In this document: piece by piece, positions 33,794 to 45,943 of the stretch
How the letters are laid out: every line of letters begins with the position of its first letter
Numbering within the stretch: position 1 is the stretch's first letter
Translations under genes and position numbers: made by a program
Origin: Verticillium longisporum
Lineage: Eukaryota > Ascomycota > Sordariomycetes > Glomerellales > Plectosphaerellaceae
Reading direction: 5' to 3'
Assembly: GCA_019188255.1 (NCBI GenBank)
Contig: JAETXT010000002.1
Span: 6,875,011 to 6,939,010, forward strand
DNA length: 64,000 nucleotides
The notes under the pieces: model-generated
Databases searched by the model: none
Told to the model about the DNA's origin: nothing
Seen by the model: the letters and a program-made list of their open reading frames with translations, nothing else

Positions 33794-36700
33794 GCTGGGC
33801 AATGAGTGAGCCGGCAACAGCCAACCAAAGGGATAACGAGTGTAGACAGGCTGAACTAGAAGCTGCCTTCCTGACGTCGCCCATAGCTGATTTTGCCGCG
33901 GGCCATGGTGCCTTTTATTCGTCCATCTAAAGATCCCAGGGACCAGGGAGCAATCCTCAGGTGAGATAACGTGCAGCAGGTGGTACGCTGGGCTACTGCA
34001 CCCATTTCGTCGGACTCCAAGACGACGGGCCATTAGCGCCAACCTCTCGTGCAGGAGAAAAGTGGTCTGCTGCTAGATGGAGACAGGGGTTCGCTGCCAG
34101 GATGCCATACGAATCCTGCGCATACGCTTGGCGGCACGCGTCTAGCGATGGATGAAATAAGTTGATGGTCTTGTCGACGCCACCGATATTCGAAAGCTCG
34201 GCAGTTCGGATGAAGGGTAACTGATGGTGCCCATTCTGCCTCGTGGGTGCTTGGAGTCAACCGCAATGGTGGAACTCCTCGACCCCATGAGCAAATCCGA
34301 AAAGCATGGTCCAGACTGCAGACGCCGCATGCATACTTAACCTCCATCCTGTTCCTCGTACATCAATGCCATGTCGGCCCCGTCGGTACGTTTGATCTGC
34401 CGTGTTAAGGCCCAATCTGTTCGGCTGTAAGATACGCGTGCGATCTTGCTCCGTCCAATTCGACAGTGACGACAGCAGCCAAGTCGGTTGATGATCAGTG
34501 TGGCGGTACAAGAGTCCGGGTCGCAGAATAACTCAGGTCGCTTTGTTCAAACAAACACTTGCTAATACGCGTTACGCAGTGGCAAAGTGGTCGTGGTAGG
34601 TAGCCGCTTACTCCATACTTTGGACTCGATGCGCACGCTTGTTCAGCGAACGATGATTTTGATATTCATGTTGAAGCCGACACGTCAAGAAGCACTGTAT
34701 CGACTTTATCAGGCGTTACGTGCGCCGTCAGTTGATGAGATGATGATTGTAGAGATCCTCCTTGCGATCAGTGTCTGCGATTCGCAGGCGTTGTATCGAG
34801 CGAATTCCAAAGGCCTCCGTCAAATCGATACCGATGATCGTTCCCAAACGTTTTCGTGCAGCGAAGCCTCAGGTCACCTACATCGGCATCTCAATTCGTA
34901 GTGGCGCTCCTTCAACCAACCTATGAAGAAATTAGCGATGTGGCTATAAACGGCATGTAAATCATCGTGCTGCGATGCCCCGTTGCCTTGTTGCCAGTGC
35001 TGCCTCCAAGCCGACATGGATAACTATCCCTCAGCTGAACCACAAGACAACCTGGATCGAGCGGCCCTGCCGGGTTCCCGTGGCAGCCGCGCAATTGGGG
35101 GCGAGATTTTACAGCACTTGAAGTATCGATTGTGATGGTACGTTTTGCGACATCGTTATCTGGGCCATGCTTTGGACTCGTGAGGTCATTCGAGCGGCCA
35201 GCACGGGACACAACGTTCTGCTGCGCTTACGGGAGAGGTCAATCTGTCCCAGAGGCTGTTTTGAACTCGTTTTTGGATGGTTATAGGTTCCAAAAGCCGT
35301 TTTGCGATCATGAGAGATTACGAGCTGCTTGCATTGATGCTGGTTATGCTCAAATGGCCGGGAAGAGGTACCAGAGGGAGCAGATGAAGAGCATACCTGC
35401 GAAGTAGCCAGCCGCGCTCCGCATCACAGATGCGTGCTGATCTTGGCGTCAAAGGACATGAAGGCCATGATGGACGGGGGGCAAGGTTGAAGCACGATAT
35501 CCGGGAGGTTATCCAGTGAAGAAAAGAAGGAAACAGTTGGCGACACCATGCAGTTGGGACTGAATCATAATAAGGAATGAAAATGTGATCTGCAGCAGGG
35601 CAAATGGTGGGCCTACGTCCAGTCGCATGGACCCTCACTGTCTAACTGACTCGTGATACCACTACAGTCATCGGTCGTCACATGGCAAAAGGGTGAGGGT
35701 CTGCGATGCCTTCAGGCTCAGACAATGCAGTAGTTCGCCTACGTCGAGACGTTATGCTCGCGACCTTTCTTCTCATCCTCTTGTCAGCATTCTACTGGAA
35801 CATCGATTCATTTGGGGGAGAGTGATTTTACTCACAACATTCCAAGCTCGGAACAGGATATGTCTCGTCGTGGATGGCCCTCCTGTGTCGGTGCTCAGCT
35901 GGGTTTAGCACAGGCCAATCCAGCAGGGCACATTTTGCGACATGTCTTGACAATAGGCCGCTTTTGAAAGATTCGCTGCACCAGACTGTCGAATGTTAGT
36001 TCCATTCACGTGGCATTCGCGAGACGCCATTTCTAGGCAAGGGATGACCGGAGGTTTCGCAGGTCCCTTCAGTTCGACGCCGACATCATCCCTGGCTGAT
36101 TCTGGTCAAGGCATATCCTGAACTACCTACCATTTACGATGCGATTACTCTACATGTTGCTCAGCTCGTGTCACTTCAAATGTTGTGGCGCCATGCTTCG
36201 CCTACCAGCATTATCATGGCTTCAGCAGCTCACCAGTCATCGGGTTCCCGGAGGCACAGCGTGCCTGGCCAGGCCCCCTCAACCCTGTTAGCACATGGGA
36301 TGGACACCTCCAATTGATTTAAGCTTAATCGTTGGGCCACGACCAGCCAACATACGAGCCCATTTGTGTCTTGTTCAGCGTTGCTTGGAACAGCCACGGC
36401 CTGTTTCGGCGGCTCCATCTCCCCCAAGTCTGGGGTCCAAGGCGCTTTTGAGGTTAGCTCTCCGCCGGTGTGGCCTCAGCCGCAGTCTGGATGCACAGCT
36501 TACAGCAGAATGGCTCAGCTTCGCCCAAGCGCGACGACTGCTCATTCGACGCCACCTCGCCTAGTATTTGACCTGACCGTTTATGACATGCGCGCAGTTG
36601 ACGATGGCGTCGCGGGTCACTGGCTTTCCGGACGCTGCGAACTAAGCTCTATCCCAATGTCAAAGCCCATCATCACAGGCCTCCCAGAGGGAGATAGCCA

Positions 36701-36825
36701 AGTCGCAAATGCTTGCTATAAGTGAGTCTGAACAACCCCGTGAGAGCTGTACTGAGAGCCTATGATCCACAATTACGACTACTTCAACACAAACCTATTC
36801 GACCCCTTCGGTGTAAGGTACAATC
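33794..36825. other. 3-kb gene-free stretch
   Basis: No frame with a domain, no convincing intron chain and no obvious repeat or LTR. The right end is the promoter of the metalloprotease. Base composition is ordinary, so this is not RIP-treated DNA. A non-coding RNA cannot be excluded. Confidence 0.45.
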
Positions 36826-38697
36826 ATGAGGTTCCCAGTCACTTCAGCCGTGTACTTGGCTGTTCTCTTGGGTTCACGCGTTGTCGTGGCCCAGTCTGAG
36901 GATCCTGGCGCCGCCGTCAGCACCTTTACAGAAACCACGACCAGTCCTGCGGAGCCTTCTACCACTCCTAATTCCGGCACTACACCCTCTGTCACTGATG
37001 GTGACACCCCAGATCCCGAAGTGACACCCACGGAGACCGAAATCACCGATCCAACAGTTTCTGTAGTGTCCGAACCTACTGTGACAGAGTCTACGATATT
37101 CGAGCCTGTAGTGTCGAGCATCTTGTCTGGCAGCCTAGAAGGTGTATCTACCAGCACAACAGACGGTGCCTCGTCCGCCAGCGAATCCTCAGGGTCCATC
37201 TCGCCCAGCGCCTCAGCATCCGCCTCTCCTGACGAAGGAACGGACATTACGGCAGTAGAACTGACCGAAGGCGAAGAGTCTACACTCGAAACACCACCGG
37301 ATGTCACCACACCCGAAGAGCACGAGGCCGAGCTCGTGGAGAATTTGCCCGAAGTGCCCATGACAGAAGAAGACGCCAGAGACGTCGCTGTTTTGGAAAC
37401 AGTCATGTTCGACTACTTTGTCGAGAATGCGCCTGCTCCAGGCGACGTCGGCAAGCTTGAGATTCCCGAGGCGATCTCGCAGTGTGAGGTGGCCTTGACA
37501 AAGAGAAGCGTCTGGGCTTCGGGTGCTGAGGCCCCTGGAGACTTGACGTCTCGGTCTCTCCGCGGAGGCTGGGACCAGTGCCGATACGTCTCGTCTCTGC
37601 AGTTCGACGTATACGTCAACTACATCAAGGAATCATACGATGCCGTGAGGCCCAATACGCTTGCGGACAGAATCGACGGTAGCGTAAGTGGCAGCATCGC
37701 TCAAAAGCATGAAAATTATTCTGACGTATATAGATTACATTCCTCAACTCCGTCTATGAACCTCTCGGAATTACCTTTACCCTGAAAGACAAACAATTCT
37801 GGCGCCCTCCGCAGACGGGCGACAACAGCGACTGGTCCAAAATTAACAAGCTTGAGGACAGGCTTCTGCGATGGCAGCGAAATACTCGTGCTGGAAACAA
37901 GATGTCGCTCAATATCTGGCTGGTGAACACGCTCAAGAGCGCTGATGGAAAGAGGAGCCTGAACGGGGTGAGTCCAATTTCCTGGTACACGCTGTCCCTC
38001 AAACGAGTATTCTCACTGACGATCCGCAGTATGCCACACACCCTGTCAGCTTGAAGGATTCGACAAAGGCCTTCCGTGACGGCGTGGTGATGAAGGCGGG
38101 ACGCATGCAAAATGGTTATGCGCCGACTCTTGTTCACGAGGTGGGTCACTGGCTCGGCTTGCAGCACACCTTTGGAACAAAAGTCGCCAAGGCAGCGGAC
38201 GATTGCCAGGCGGACGACGGTCTTCTGGACTCGACGCAGACGAGGGGTGCACCAGATGCCATTTACGAGTGCTCACAGATCCCTTGCAATGGAGACACTG
38301 CTCAGGACATCTCCAACTACATGAGCGTAAGCGATGCCGTTTGAAAGACAAGATTGACAAGCTCTGACTAACACGTCGGATTTAGTACTCATCCTGTCGA
38401 GGCCGGGTTCCCGCGGAGGGTCTCACCACGGACCAGAAGTCTGCCATTTTCGCACGCACAATGAAGTTCCGCAGGTCCAACTCTGCGGGCGAATGTGTGG
38501 CTGAGGATCCCGATCCGAATGCCCTTCGGAAGCGGTCTTCGATGCAAGACCTTCTCAACGGCAAATGCCCTGACATCACTGCCGAGGCCGAGCGAATCAT
38601 CAACGAAAAGGTCAGCGTCGCCTCTGGACGTATGTCTACGTCCAACTGGGCATGGGCTTTCGTCACTGTTGCGAGCTTTATGGCTCTTGCTGTGTAA
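36826..38697 (+). CDS. GPI-anchored M43-type (pappalysin-like) metalloprotease
   Basis: Four exons (36826-37683, 37734-37967, 38030-38326, 38386-38697) give 566 residues with clean phases. A signal peptide (MRFPVTSAVYLAVLLGSRVVVA) is followed by a Ser/Thr/Pro/Glu-rich stretch of about 150 residues, probably O-glycosylated. The catalytic domain (after about residue 240) starts VYVNYIKESYD, carries the zinc site HEVGHWLGLQH (HEXXHXXGXXH, third zinc ligand His) and the Met-turn NYMSYSSCR, with several paired cysteines. This is the fungal M43B secreted-protease pattern. The C-terminus, NWAWAFVTVASFMALAV, is a hydrophobic tail after small residues, typical of a GPI-attachment signal. It probably acts at the cell wall or plasma membrane. 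The very long acidic stalk is unusual for secreted fungal members. Confidence 0.88.
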
Positions 38698-38898
38698 ACC
38701 GTAGAAGTCTTTTCTTGATGCACTAATACTCCCTTGGGCGGCACACGTCACTTTGTGGTCGGAATGTCATAGTTGGAACAAGCGGGATGATAGCGTGAAC
38801 ATGATCACATGATTAATTATTGGTTTTAAATGCTACTTTTTCTTGTACAAGGCGTGGCCAAGCTTGTGAGCCCATGAAAGGATACAGAGTCTCTGCAT

Positions 38899-40737
38899 TT
38901 ACTCGCGAATTCCGACGACATTGCCGACCTCGTCAACAGAAACGGTGGTCTTCTTGGTGGACTCCTTGCGGGGGTTGGGAGCCTCGAAGACGACCTTGAG
39001 CTCCTCAAGCGTCTTGCCGGCGGTCTCGACGAAGAAGAAGAAGATGATGACCATCTCAACGCAGATCCAGGCAATGTAGACGATGTACAGCTTCCAGCCA
39101 ATCTTCTCCATGCCCACAGAGATACCATAGCTGTTGACCATGATGGCGATGTTGAGGAAAAGGAAGTTGAGACCGGAGCCACGAGCACGGGTGCGGTTCT
39201 CGAGACACTCGACAGAGTACAGGGTCTGAAGAGGAGTGAAACCCCAGGCGAAGCAGATGCCGAAGAGATAGATCGAGACAATGACACCATAGGACAGGTC
39301 AGGGGTCTTCTCCGAGGAAGCGGTGAAGGCGGTGAGGAGGATGTAGGAGATGAGACCACCGCTGAGACCAGCCAACATCATCTTGCGACGGCCGAGCTTG
39401 TCGAGGAGAGAGGCACCGTAGATGGCGGCGATCATGGAGAAGATGGGGTTGATGGCGTTGAGGAGGAGCTGGGTGTCGGTGTTGGTGATGCCGGCCTGCT
39501 TGATCATCTCAGGCATGAAGTAGCTGACGACGTTGTTACCGGACCACTGGCCAATGAAGGACATGGCGATGACCATGAAGAGACGGTAGCGAGCGGCGCG
39601 GGTGTTGACGAGCTCGCGGTAGTCCCACCACGGGTTCTCGACCTTGGTCAGCTTGTTGTCCTCAACGATTTCGTGGTACTGGAGCTGCACGACGGGGGCG
39701 TTGGCGTTGCCATCACCGTGGTACTTGGCGAGAATGGCGAGGGCCTCCTCGGCACGGTCGTGAGAGATCAACCAACGGGGAGACTCGGGGAAGAAGAGAA
39801 TGAGCGCCATGACGACACCGGGGAGACCGGCCTGGATGACGGTGGGGGTGCGCCAGGCCCAGGAGTTGTCGAGATGACTGGATTCTATTAGCTGCGGTTC
39901 TTCGTGATGCAAAGTGACAATCAGGGATGCTTACAGGTTGGCGCCGTAGGTGGTCCAGCCAGCCAGAATGTTTCCGAGCCACCAGAAGTTGTTGTCTATA
40001 CCAAGTCAGAACGTTACGAAGAAAACAGAGACGAATGTATGCCAACTTACACATGCCAGCCATGAAACCTCTGTAGGCCGGGTGAGCGAGCTCGACAGTG
40101 TAGGCAGGACCAGCAGCTGAAGCGACTATTGGCGAGTCAGTATTGGCCTCAAGAGTTACATGGGCGACTAAGACTTACTCGAAGCACCAAAGCCGAGAAC
40201 AAATCTGCCGCCAATGAACATGCCGAGGGAGGTGGCAGGAGTTTGGATAGCAGTTCCGATGAGCACAATAGCACAGCCAACAAAGATACAGATACGACGA
40301 CCGTAGCCGTCAGCGAGCCAACCGCAGAAGGGGAAGGCCACAACCTGGCCGACGTTGTAGATCATGAAGACAATACCGGTCGTGGAACCGGCACCCGAGA
40401 GGCCGAAGCTCTCCTGGTATTGGGGCATGGCGTTGATGGCGCCCATGAGGGAACTGTCTGTTGGAGGCAGAGTTAGCGAAAACGTGTGTGACGTAGGGCT
40501 CGCGACGTGGGGGAGTGGCGTACCGAAACCGTTCATGGTCGAGACGAGGTAACCAATGCCCATGATCATGTACAGACGGAGCATGTTGGCGCTCCAGATG
40601 TTGGGCTTCTGCTCGGCCATGGCGGCGGCCAGGGCAACGGAGGTCGCGTTGACCTCTGTCACCTTGCCGACGCCCTCCTTGCCGGCGAAGGGCTCCTCAT
40701 GCTCAAAGTGAGGCTTCGTCTCTTCGTGAGTCGCCAT
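38899..40737 (-). CDS. MFS sugar transporter (lactose permease/hexose type)
   Basis: Five exons (40737-40524, 40457-40179, 40125-40051, 39995-39935, 39877-38899) give 535 residues. Introns 40458-40523, 40126-40178, 39996-40050 and 39878-39934 all splice in frame. Family landmarks are present: GWLADGYGRRICIFVGC, the R/G-rich loop after helix 2, RFVLGFGAS, SWAWRTPTVIQA, FFPESPRWLIS (the PESPR motif), LLDKLGRRKMMLAG, and the C-terminal VETAGKTLEELKVVFE (the PETKG equivalent). The twelve-helix protein imports mono- or disaccharides by proton symport in characterised relatives. The specific sugar is unknown. It is an intact relative of the broken transporter at 1412-2635. Confidence 0.93.
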
Positions 40738-42550
40738 GTTGCTGAGTGGATGCTGCTGCTGCTCTGGAACCGACTGCTTGGGACCGGATGAGGAGAGAGT
40801 TCCATTAAATCCTCCAAATCTGGGGATGTCGATCACCTCTTATACACAGCAGCAACGAAGACTGGGGCGGACCGTCTGTCGGGCATCGCTCCGAGCTGCA
40901 TGTCAGAGAAAACGTGGGATTCCCCAACTCCATCCCCAGTTCCGGAGGGGTCTGCGGGGATGATGGAGTTTGTCTGGAGGGGAAACCTTGGTCCCCCTGG
41001 CTCTGTTTGGTGGTCCCTTGAATCTTGGCCCCCTCCTTCTTCTCGCCCACGGGGCACACGGAGCCGCCAAGGGCACTCGTCAGTGTCCTGGGGTTGGCTA
41101 GATCGTTGGGGCAGCCGGGTCTAACCCTCTTCGTCCCTAGACCCGGGTCTTCATTTCTTGCTATGTCTGAAGTTGGTCCTAGCATCGCAAGTCACTGACT
41201 CGGAGCCGAGTGCCGGATCTCGTAGTCTGAATGCTCGTGGAGGATGTGGGTGGGCTGACCTGGAGGGTCTTTTTTTCCCCTCCCTTTGGTACAGCATTGC
41301 CCAATCTCACGAACTGGAGACCAGAGCGGAGAATAAGACATACGAAAAAGGTCGAGCTGGACCCCCTTGTACGCAGCGATTTGATTTTGAGTTTGTCATG
41401 TGATGCAACAAATGTTCCTTCCAGCCAAGCTGGGGTCAGTTGCTTGAATTGCGACACACTGCTGCTATCGATGACGATGCGTCGCGGGACGACGCCCACG
41501 AGCGGGAGGATTGCCGGTCCGGGTAGGTGGCTGCGCCGCATCGGTCTGGCATGCAGAAGCTTGATCGGGAGGCGGCGCGGCTCAAACAGCAGCAGTACAC
41601 TGATGGTTAGCAGCCAAGAACAAGAACACCTCAGAAGGACACAAGCTAGACTCGATTTTGCGCAAGTAGGCTGCTGCTGGTGCTGCTGAACGGGGATGTC
41701 AGTGCCGAGGCAACCCACATTCACGAGTCAGACAGGGGGTAAAAATCTCCGCCCTGGCTGGTCATGAACCGGCTGTTGCCGCTTCTTGAGTACCAAGAGC
41801 CTGTGCTGGAGGCCGTGGCCCTGCTTCTGAGACCCAGTTGAGCGGCCAGTATCCCGCTGCTATCCCGCCACGTTGTGGGGGCACCACTGTACAAGCTCGT
41901 CCAGACCTGGAGACGGTTTCGCGGGGACTCCCCATGGGCGTGTGTTGCTGTGCAAAGATTGGCTGCCACCAGCGCGGAGAAAATATCGCATCTCGGTGTG
42001 CGGCCGGCCGAGCTGCACGTTGGTGCGACCTCTGGCGCGCGCCTCAAGTTATGGCTTTCATTTCTGGCGTCAAGGCATTGGGCGCCATGTGGCTCACCAG
42101 TCATATCATATACTTTCTGTGCTGTCCGATCTGGCCAGGGGGACCTATGTTGGGCTGGCGGCGCTGCCCTTGAATCGCACACGATGTGGCACTTATCTCC
42201 GAAGCGAACGGGTCCTCCGATGGATGGTGGACAAACGAGCGCAGTGCCGACGGTAATTAGTGAAATCAAGTTTTTTTGTCCCTCTTTACTTGCTCACGCT
42301 ACATCAAATCATGTACAAGAAATCCTTAGTCCGCCCTCGTGCATCTCCGAATCCGTCTTTGCTGCATCGATGGTCACCCACCACGTGCGAGATCATGGCC
42401 CACATGCCCCAACGATGGGCTTGTCATGTCCTTTCTCGATCGATCCTTATTTCCAAACAAGCTCGAACCAGCTGAACACAACGGAGATTTCCAGAGACTG
42501 CACGGCCCGGTCTCTCTTGGCGGTCATTCCAGACCACCGGCTGTCGTTGC
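40738..42550. other. gene-free stretch
   Basis: The left end is the transporter promoter. Several medium-length frames on both strands overlap one another (for example 41875-42585 plus), without domains, introns or signal peptides, and are best explained by local GC-rich composition. Confidence 0.45.
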
Positions 42551-44767
42551 TCAGACAGCTGCTGTCGGGGCAGCAGGTGCAGTAGCAGCATCGTCAGGCA
42601 CGAAGAAAGCCCACTCGCCGTTCACATCAGCAACCGTCAGTTTCAGATCATCATTGTCGGCCTCGAGGGTGCCTATGGTGTCGTCAATGACAAACGTGTT
42701 GGTCTGAGTGTTGAGACGGCCAGCACGTCCGCGACTGAGGTTGAGAGGGTCTGGGGCGTACAGTATCAGCACGTGAAGGCTAACCGCTATGGATATTTGA
42801 CAAGGAGAGAGACTCACTGTTGGGGTTGATGACAAACTCAACCTCGGCCTTGGTGAGGCCGGTGGTAACCTCGGGAGCAGTCACCTGGTAGGAGACATTC
42901 TCGAGGGCCTTGAAGCCCGCAGGTGCCGCGGGAGGGTTGGCGTTTGTCGTGACCGTCACCGTGACAGCCTTCGATGACTGGACGCCAAACTCGAAGCGGC
43001 CGTTGCTCTATAAGTGTTTGTTAGTCTCGACATTGACTATTGACTGATGGCAAGGGTCTAGGAGTGTGGACTTACGCCGGCAGGGAAGAAGGTCTCGGTG
43101 TCAACGTTGGCAGCGATGGAGAGAGGAACACCATACTCGCCGCGCAGGTCGGCATCGTTGGTGTCAGCCCTGTCGTTGGCGTCGTTGTCGGTGAGATCAG
43201 CAGTGCTGTCGTTATCGGTATTGTTGCCAGCGGCCTGGCGCTTGCGCATGGCCTCGCGACGCTTGGTGATAGATCGCTTGCTCTTCTTGGTGGCGGGCCT
43301 GGCAGGCGTTGGCGCAGAAGCCTGCCTGTTGTCATCGGTCAGGTCGCCGTCAGTGGCGCTGCCACCATTATCTGTGAGGCTGTTGACGCCGCCAGTCTGG
43401 TCACCGTCGGTGTCACTGGCAGGGTTGCCAGCCGCCTGCCGCTTGCGGTTGAGTCTGCGCTCAGCGGCGGCGAGCGCCCTCTTGGAGTTGGACCTCCGGG
43501 CAGCAGGCCTCGCAGGTGCAGGAGCAGCGGCCTGCCTGTTGTCGTCGGTCAGGTCACCGTCGGTGGCGCTGTCGTTGTTGTCAGTGGCGCCATCAGTGAC
43601 ACCGTCAGTTGCGTTGCCATCGGTATCGGTGAGAGCACCGCCTTGACCGGGAGCCGGAGCAACAGCCTGCGCCTTACGGGCGAACTTGCGGTGCCTAGCG
43701 GCCAGCGCACGCTTAGACTTGGTAGACCTGGCGGGCGCGGGAGCAGGAGCGGGCGCGGGCGCGGCTCTGTTGTCGTCGGTCAGGTCACCGTCGGTAAGAT
43801 CGTTTTCGGTGGCCGAGGCAACGCCATCAGTGGCATCGCCGTCAGTATCGGTCAGAGCACCACCTCGACCGGCTCCTTGGCTGGGAGCTGCGGCCTGGCG
43901 GCTGACCTTGCGATGTTGAGCAGCGAGAGCGCGCTTGGTCTGAGTGGGCCGCCTGGCCGGAGCAGGTGCCGGAGCAGGTGCCGGAGCAGGTGCCGGGGCC
44001 GGAACAGGAGCCGGTACCTGGCGGTTATCATCCGTCAGGTCGCCATCGGTGGCATCGCTATCAGTGAGGTCGTTATCAGTGGCCGAGTTGGCGCCGTCAG
44101 TGGCATCATTGTCGGTATCAGTGAGATTGCCTTGGCCAGCACCCTGAGTAGGGGCGGGAGCGGCAGCTTGGGCCATGCGAGCCACCCTCCGCTGGGCAGC
44201 GGCGAGGGCACGCTTGGAGTCGGCTCGCTTGGCGGGCCTGGCAGGCGCTGGGGCCTGCCTGTTGTCATCAGTCAGATCGCCGTCAGTGGCACTGTTGTCT
44301 GTGACACCATCCGTGACACCGTCGGTGGCATTTCCGTCGGTATCCGTGGCGTTGCCTTGGCCAGGAGCCGCGCCAGCCTGGGCCTTGCGGCGGCTGACCT
44401 TGCGAGAGGAAAGATGGGTGCGCGAACGCTTGGACTTGGTCACATAACGCTTGCGCTGGACAGGGGCGGGGGCCTGTCTGTTGTCGTCAGTCAGATCGTT
44501 GTCCGTGGCATTGCCGTCGGTGGCGTTGCCGTCGGTAGCATCGCCGTCGGTATCGGTCTGGTTGCCGCCACGGCCAGCGCCCTGACCTGGAGTCTGGCCA
44601 GGGGCTTGACCGGGAGCCTGCCCAGGGGCGCCGACTGCCTGGGCCATGCGGCTGACCTTGCGGTCATTGGAGGTAGAGACAGATCGCTCGGAAGACTTCG
44701 AGGACGTAGGAAGGGCGTTGATGGCAGAAAGCTGGGCGGCCAGCACGACGACGGAGGAGAACTTCAT
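42551..44767 (-). CDS. large secreted repeat protein with Kex2-type sites
   Basis: Three exons (44767-43076, 43007-42818, 42750-42551) give 693 residues. A signal peptide (MKFSSVVVLAAQLSAINA) precedes six repeats of about 75-90 residues between roughly residues 60 and 520. Each repeat has an acidic Thr/Asp block (TDTDGxATDG ... TDGDLTDDNR), a Pro/Ala linker (APAPAPA), then a basic segment with dibasic sites such as SKRALAA and RR/KR. A seventh, degenerate unit ends DLTDNDANDRADTND. The C-terminal 150 residues are different: a beta-rich, non-repetitive domain starting around FPAGSNGRFEFGVQSS. The repeats resemble Kex2-processed repeat proteins, which are cut in the Golgi into many similar peptides. 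They lack the Tyr-bearing cores of known ustiloxin-like precursors, and no modifying enzymes are seen nearby. A wall-associated or hydrophilic stress protein is an alternative. Confidence 0.82.
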
Positions 44768-45943
44768 GGTGAAAGTATACGAAAGGTTGGATAGAGAGTC
44801 TACTCTGTGTGTGAATTGAAAAACTGTCAAAGTTTGGAAGGGACTGAAAGTGGCGCCTGGAAATGAATGGCTGAAGCAACGTGAGAAAGAGATCGAGAGA
44901 TAGAGACTTATGAAGCGGAAATGATGCTGGTGATGGAGAGACAACATCCACAACGAATAAAGCGACAGCCAGCACCATTAAATGCAGTCGTTCGTGATCG
45001 ATCAAATGGTCGCGTGCTTCGCTTCCGCAACTGAACCCCGAAGGCTCCGTAGTGTCCGCCAAGGCTGAGTTGAAACCCGCATAGAGCTAAACGTTGAGAT
45101 GAAACCAAGTCAGGCGCGGGACGATCATGTCGCTTTCCCCACAGTTTCAGACGACGCAGGCGACATGTGTATATTTAGCAACTAGACACCCTATCACGAG
45201 TCATCACCATGGCATGTCATCTGTAGATACCCAATCCGAGACCAAGGTGGCAGTGTCCACTTTGGATGGCCTACCCGTTGGCACCCCTCAGGACCATTGT
45301 CATCTGAACTCATCTCTCGCAGCATTACCTCATCGGAGGATAGATCGAACAGGTTGAGACACCGACTTCAGGCACACCTCGTCCGTTCTTTCGTCCCAAA
45401 ACCATCCGTTCAGCCTATTCGTCGTGTCCAACCATCTGGTCGTCGGCGACCGCGATGAACTACAACTTTGGGATGCTACCAGCCTCATCAGTTGCCCTCA
45501 GACGTGTTCGTCGAGTCAGCTCAGTAATCAACACAACACAGGCTGCGCCTCTTTAGATCTGTGCCTTGGTCGTAGTTCGTCAACTAGTTCGTTGGCATAG
45601 CCATGATTCACGAGCCCCCGCAGCAAATGCCTCATATCGATATTGTTGGGGTACCGGAGAAGCTGGGTTCGTGGACGAACTCGGTGTCTGCAGACGTTGA
45701 TCAAACAACCTTTTGACGATTTAACACATTCCGTCTGCCGGTGTGCCCCGGTCCCCCCATGAAAGAGCCTACCAAAGTCCCCTGTGTGCATACGTCAATG
45801 CAACGATACGGAGAAGAGATCCGGCGTATTGGAACCCCGTACCCATCGAATCGCTCCAGGCTACGCGTCATTCGGCAAGGATGCATTTACGTCAGAGCTT
45901 GCAGGCAATGTGATGGTACGTTCCGACATGATTCACGGTCATG
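44768..45943. other. promoter of repeat protein and unassigned sequence
   Basis: The part next to 44768 is upstream of the repeat protein and is rich in short pyrimidine runs. The rest has only short frames. Nothing is recognised. Confidence 0.45.

Noticed and set aside
41875..42585. A 236-residue plus-strand frame
   Set aside because: It overlaps several other long frames in the same GC-rich stretch, has no domain, and lacks intron or start context; best taken as chance.
43040..44794. A 584-residue open frame on the plus strand, rich in Gly/Val/Ser
   Set aside because: It is the antisense shadow of the repeat protein's acidic and Pro/Ala repeats; it has no signal peptide, introns or family features, while the minus-strand model has all of these.
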